A DNA stretch of 64,000 nt, taken from contig NZ_JACONT010000018.1 in assembly GCF_014358075.1 (NCBI RefSeq), positions 1 through 64,000 on the forward strand. The letters run 5' to 3'. How positions within the stretch are numbered: the stretch's first letter is position 1; the number at the start of each line of letters is the position of its first letter. Origin of the DNA: Sphingomonas albertensis (GTDB lineage: Bacteria; Pseudomonadota; Alphaproteobacteria; Sphingomonadales; Sphingomonadaceae). Under the pieces are notes generated by a model. It made no database searches. It was not told the origin of the DNA and saw nothing but the letters and a program-made list of their open reading frames with translations. This document shows positions 63,931 through 64,000 of the stretch, piece after piece. Made by a program: the position numbers and the translations under genes.

Positions 63931-64000
63931 ATGGACACAAAGGCTGCACGAGCCTTGAACGTATCTTGCGGAACCTCGCAAAACTTATCATCTTTAGCTC
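63931..64000 (+). pseudogene. Possible echo of the integrase N-terminus (edge of window)
   Basis: MDTKAARALNV reads like the SAQAVRALNV stretch of the integrase just upstream, and the DNA CGAGCC-TGAACGT is shared. The similarity ends after about 11 codons. Too short to call with confidence. Confidence 0.2.

Overview
The window is high-GC alphaproteobacterial DNA, most likely from a Sphingomonas-type organism. This rests on the mix of genes: two very large TonB-dependent receptors, a SapC / cupin-like / 'tryptophan halogenase' / DUF6445 gene set, a RegB/RegA redox pair next to a bo3-type quinol oxidase, a MucR-family regulator, a PaoABC-like aldehyde oxidoreductase, and coding capacity packed with 4-bp ATGA/GTGA overlaps. 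Species cannot be named from the sequence alone.

Region 1-22.4 kb is ordinary chromosomal backbone. It holds a siroheme synthase gene cut by the window edge, lysA, a small lipoprotein and argH (all minus strand), and a TlpA-like lipoprotein divergent from argH whose start codon overlaps the argH start. Next come an osmoprotectant-type ABC transporter, an SDR enzyme, a pterin dehydratase, a zincin peptidase followed by ccmA-ccmB, and an MFS symporter. A tightly overlapped respiratory operon follows: cyoABCD, a SURF1 protein, and a RegB-type kinase (with the GGxxNPF quinone motif) and RegA-type regulator. A radical-SAM spore-photolyase-like protein, a DODA-type dioxygenase, an FMN reductase, a pirin and a cyclophilin-type PPIase close the block.

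Region 22.3-45 kb is accessory. It opens at tRNA-Ser(GGA), followed by TGGGGGTA repeats and a frameshifted tyrosine integrase, and fades out near 44.9 kb at an AlpA remnant beside tandem GGGGGTATC repeats. Between them are a winged-helix replication-like protein, a paoABC-like operon with a frameshifted 2Fe-2S subunit and a divergent LysR regulator, a MucR homologue lacking zinc ligands, and a DksA/TraR pseudogene. Two candidate orphan immunity genes, one in clearly AT-rich DNA, lie next, then a J-domain membrane protein, a GGDEF-EAL protein, a haemoglobin, a TonB receptor with a GH43 glycosidase, and a chrA fragment. A dispersed repeat family (at least eight recognisable copies, two sharing 98 identical bases) fills most gaps between 25.9 and 36.3 kb.

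Region 45-62.2 kb looks like backbone again: an M1 aminopeptidase with an in-frame 12-bp tandem repeat, a TorF-like porin with a secreted partner, a DUF465 micro-gene, a HAD phosphatase, and a stress-type trio (Zn-alcohol dehydrogenase, disordered Gly-rich protein, DUF892 ferritin-like). After these comes a TonB receptor - SapC - JmjC-like oxygenase - flavin halogenase block, with a DUF6445 oxygenase-like gene upstream. This last block is the best candidate in the window for a system whose chemistry is still undescribed. The right edge (62.5-64 kb) holds a second, intact tyrosine integrase, so another mobile element probably starts there.

Four genes (integrase, paoA, dksA-like, chrA fragment) are each broken by what looks like one missing base. 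Either this region is decaying or the assembly carries single-base deletions; raw reads would settle it.
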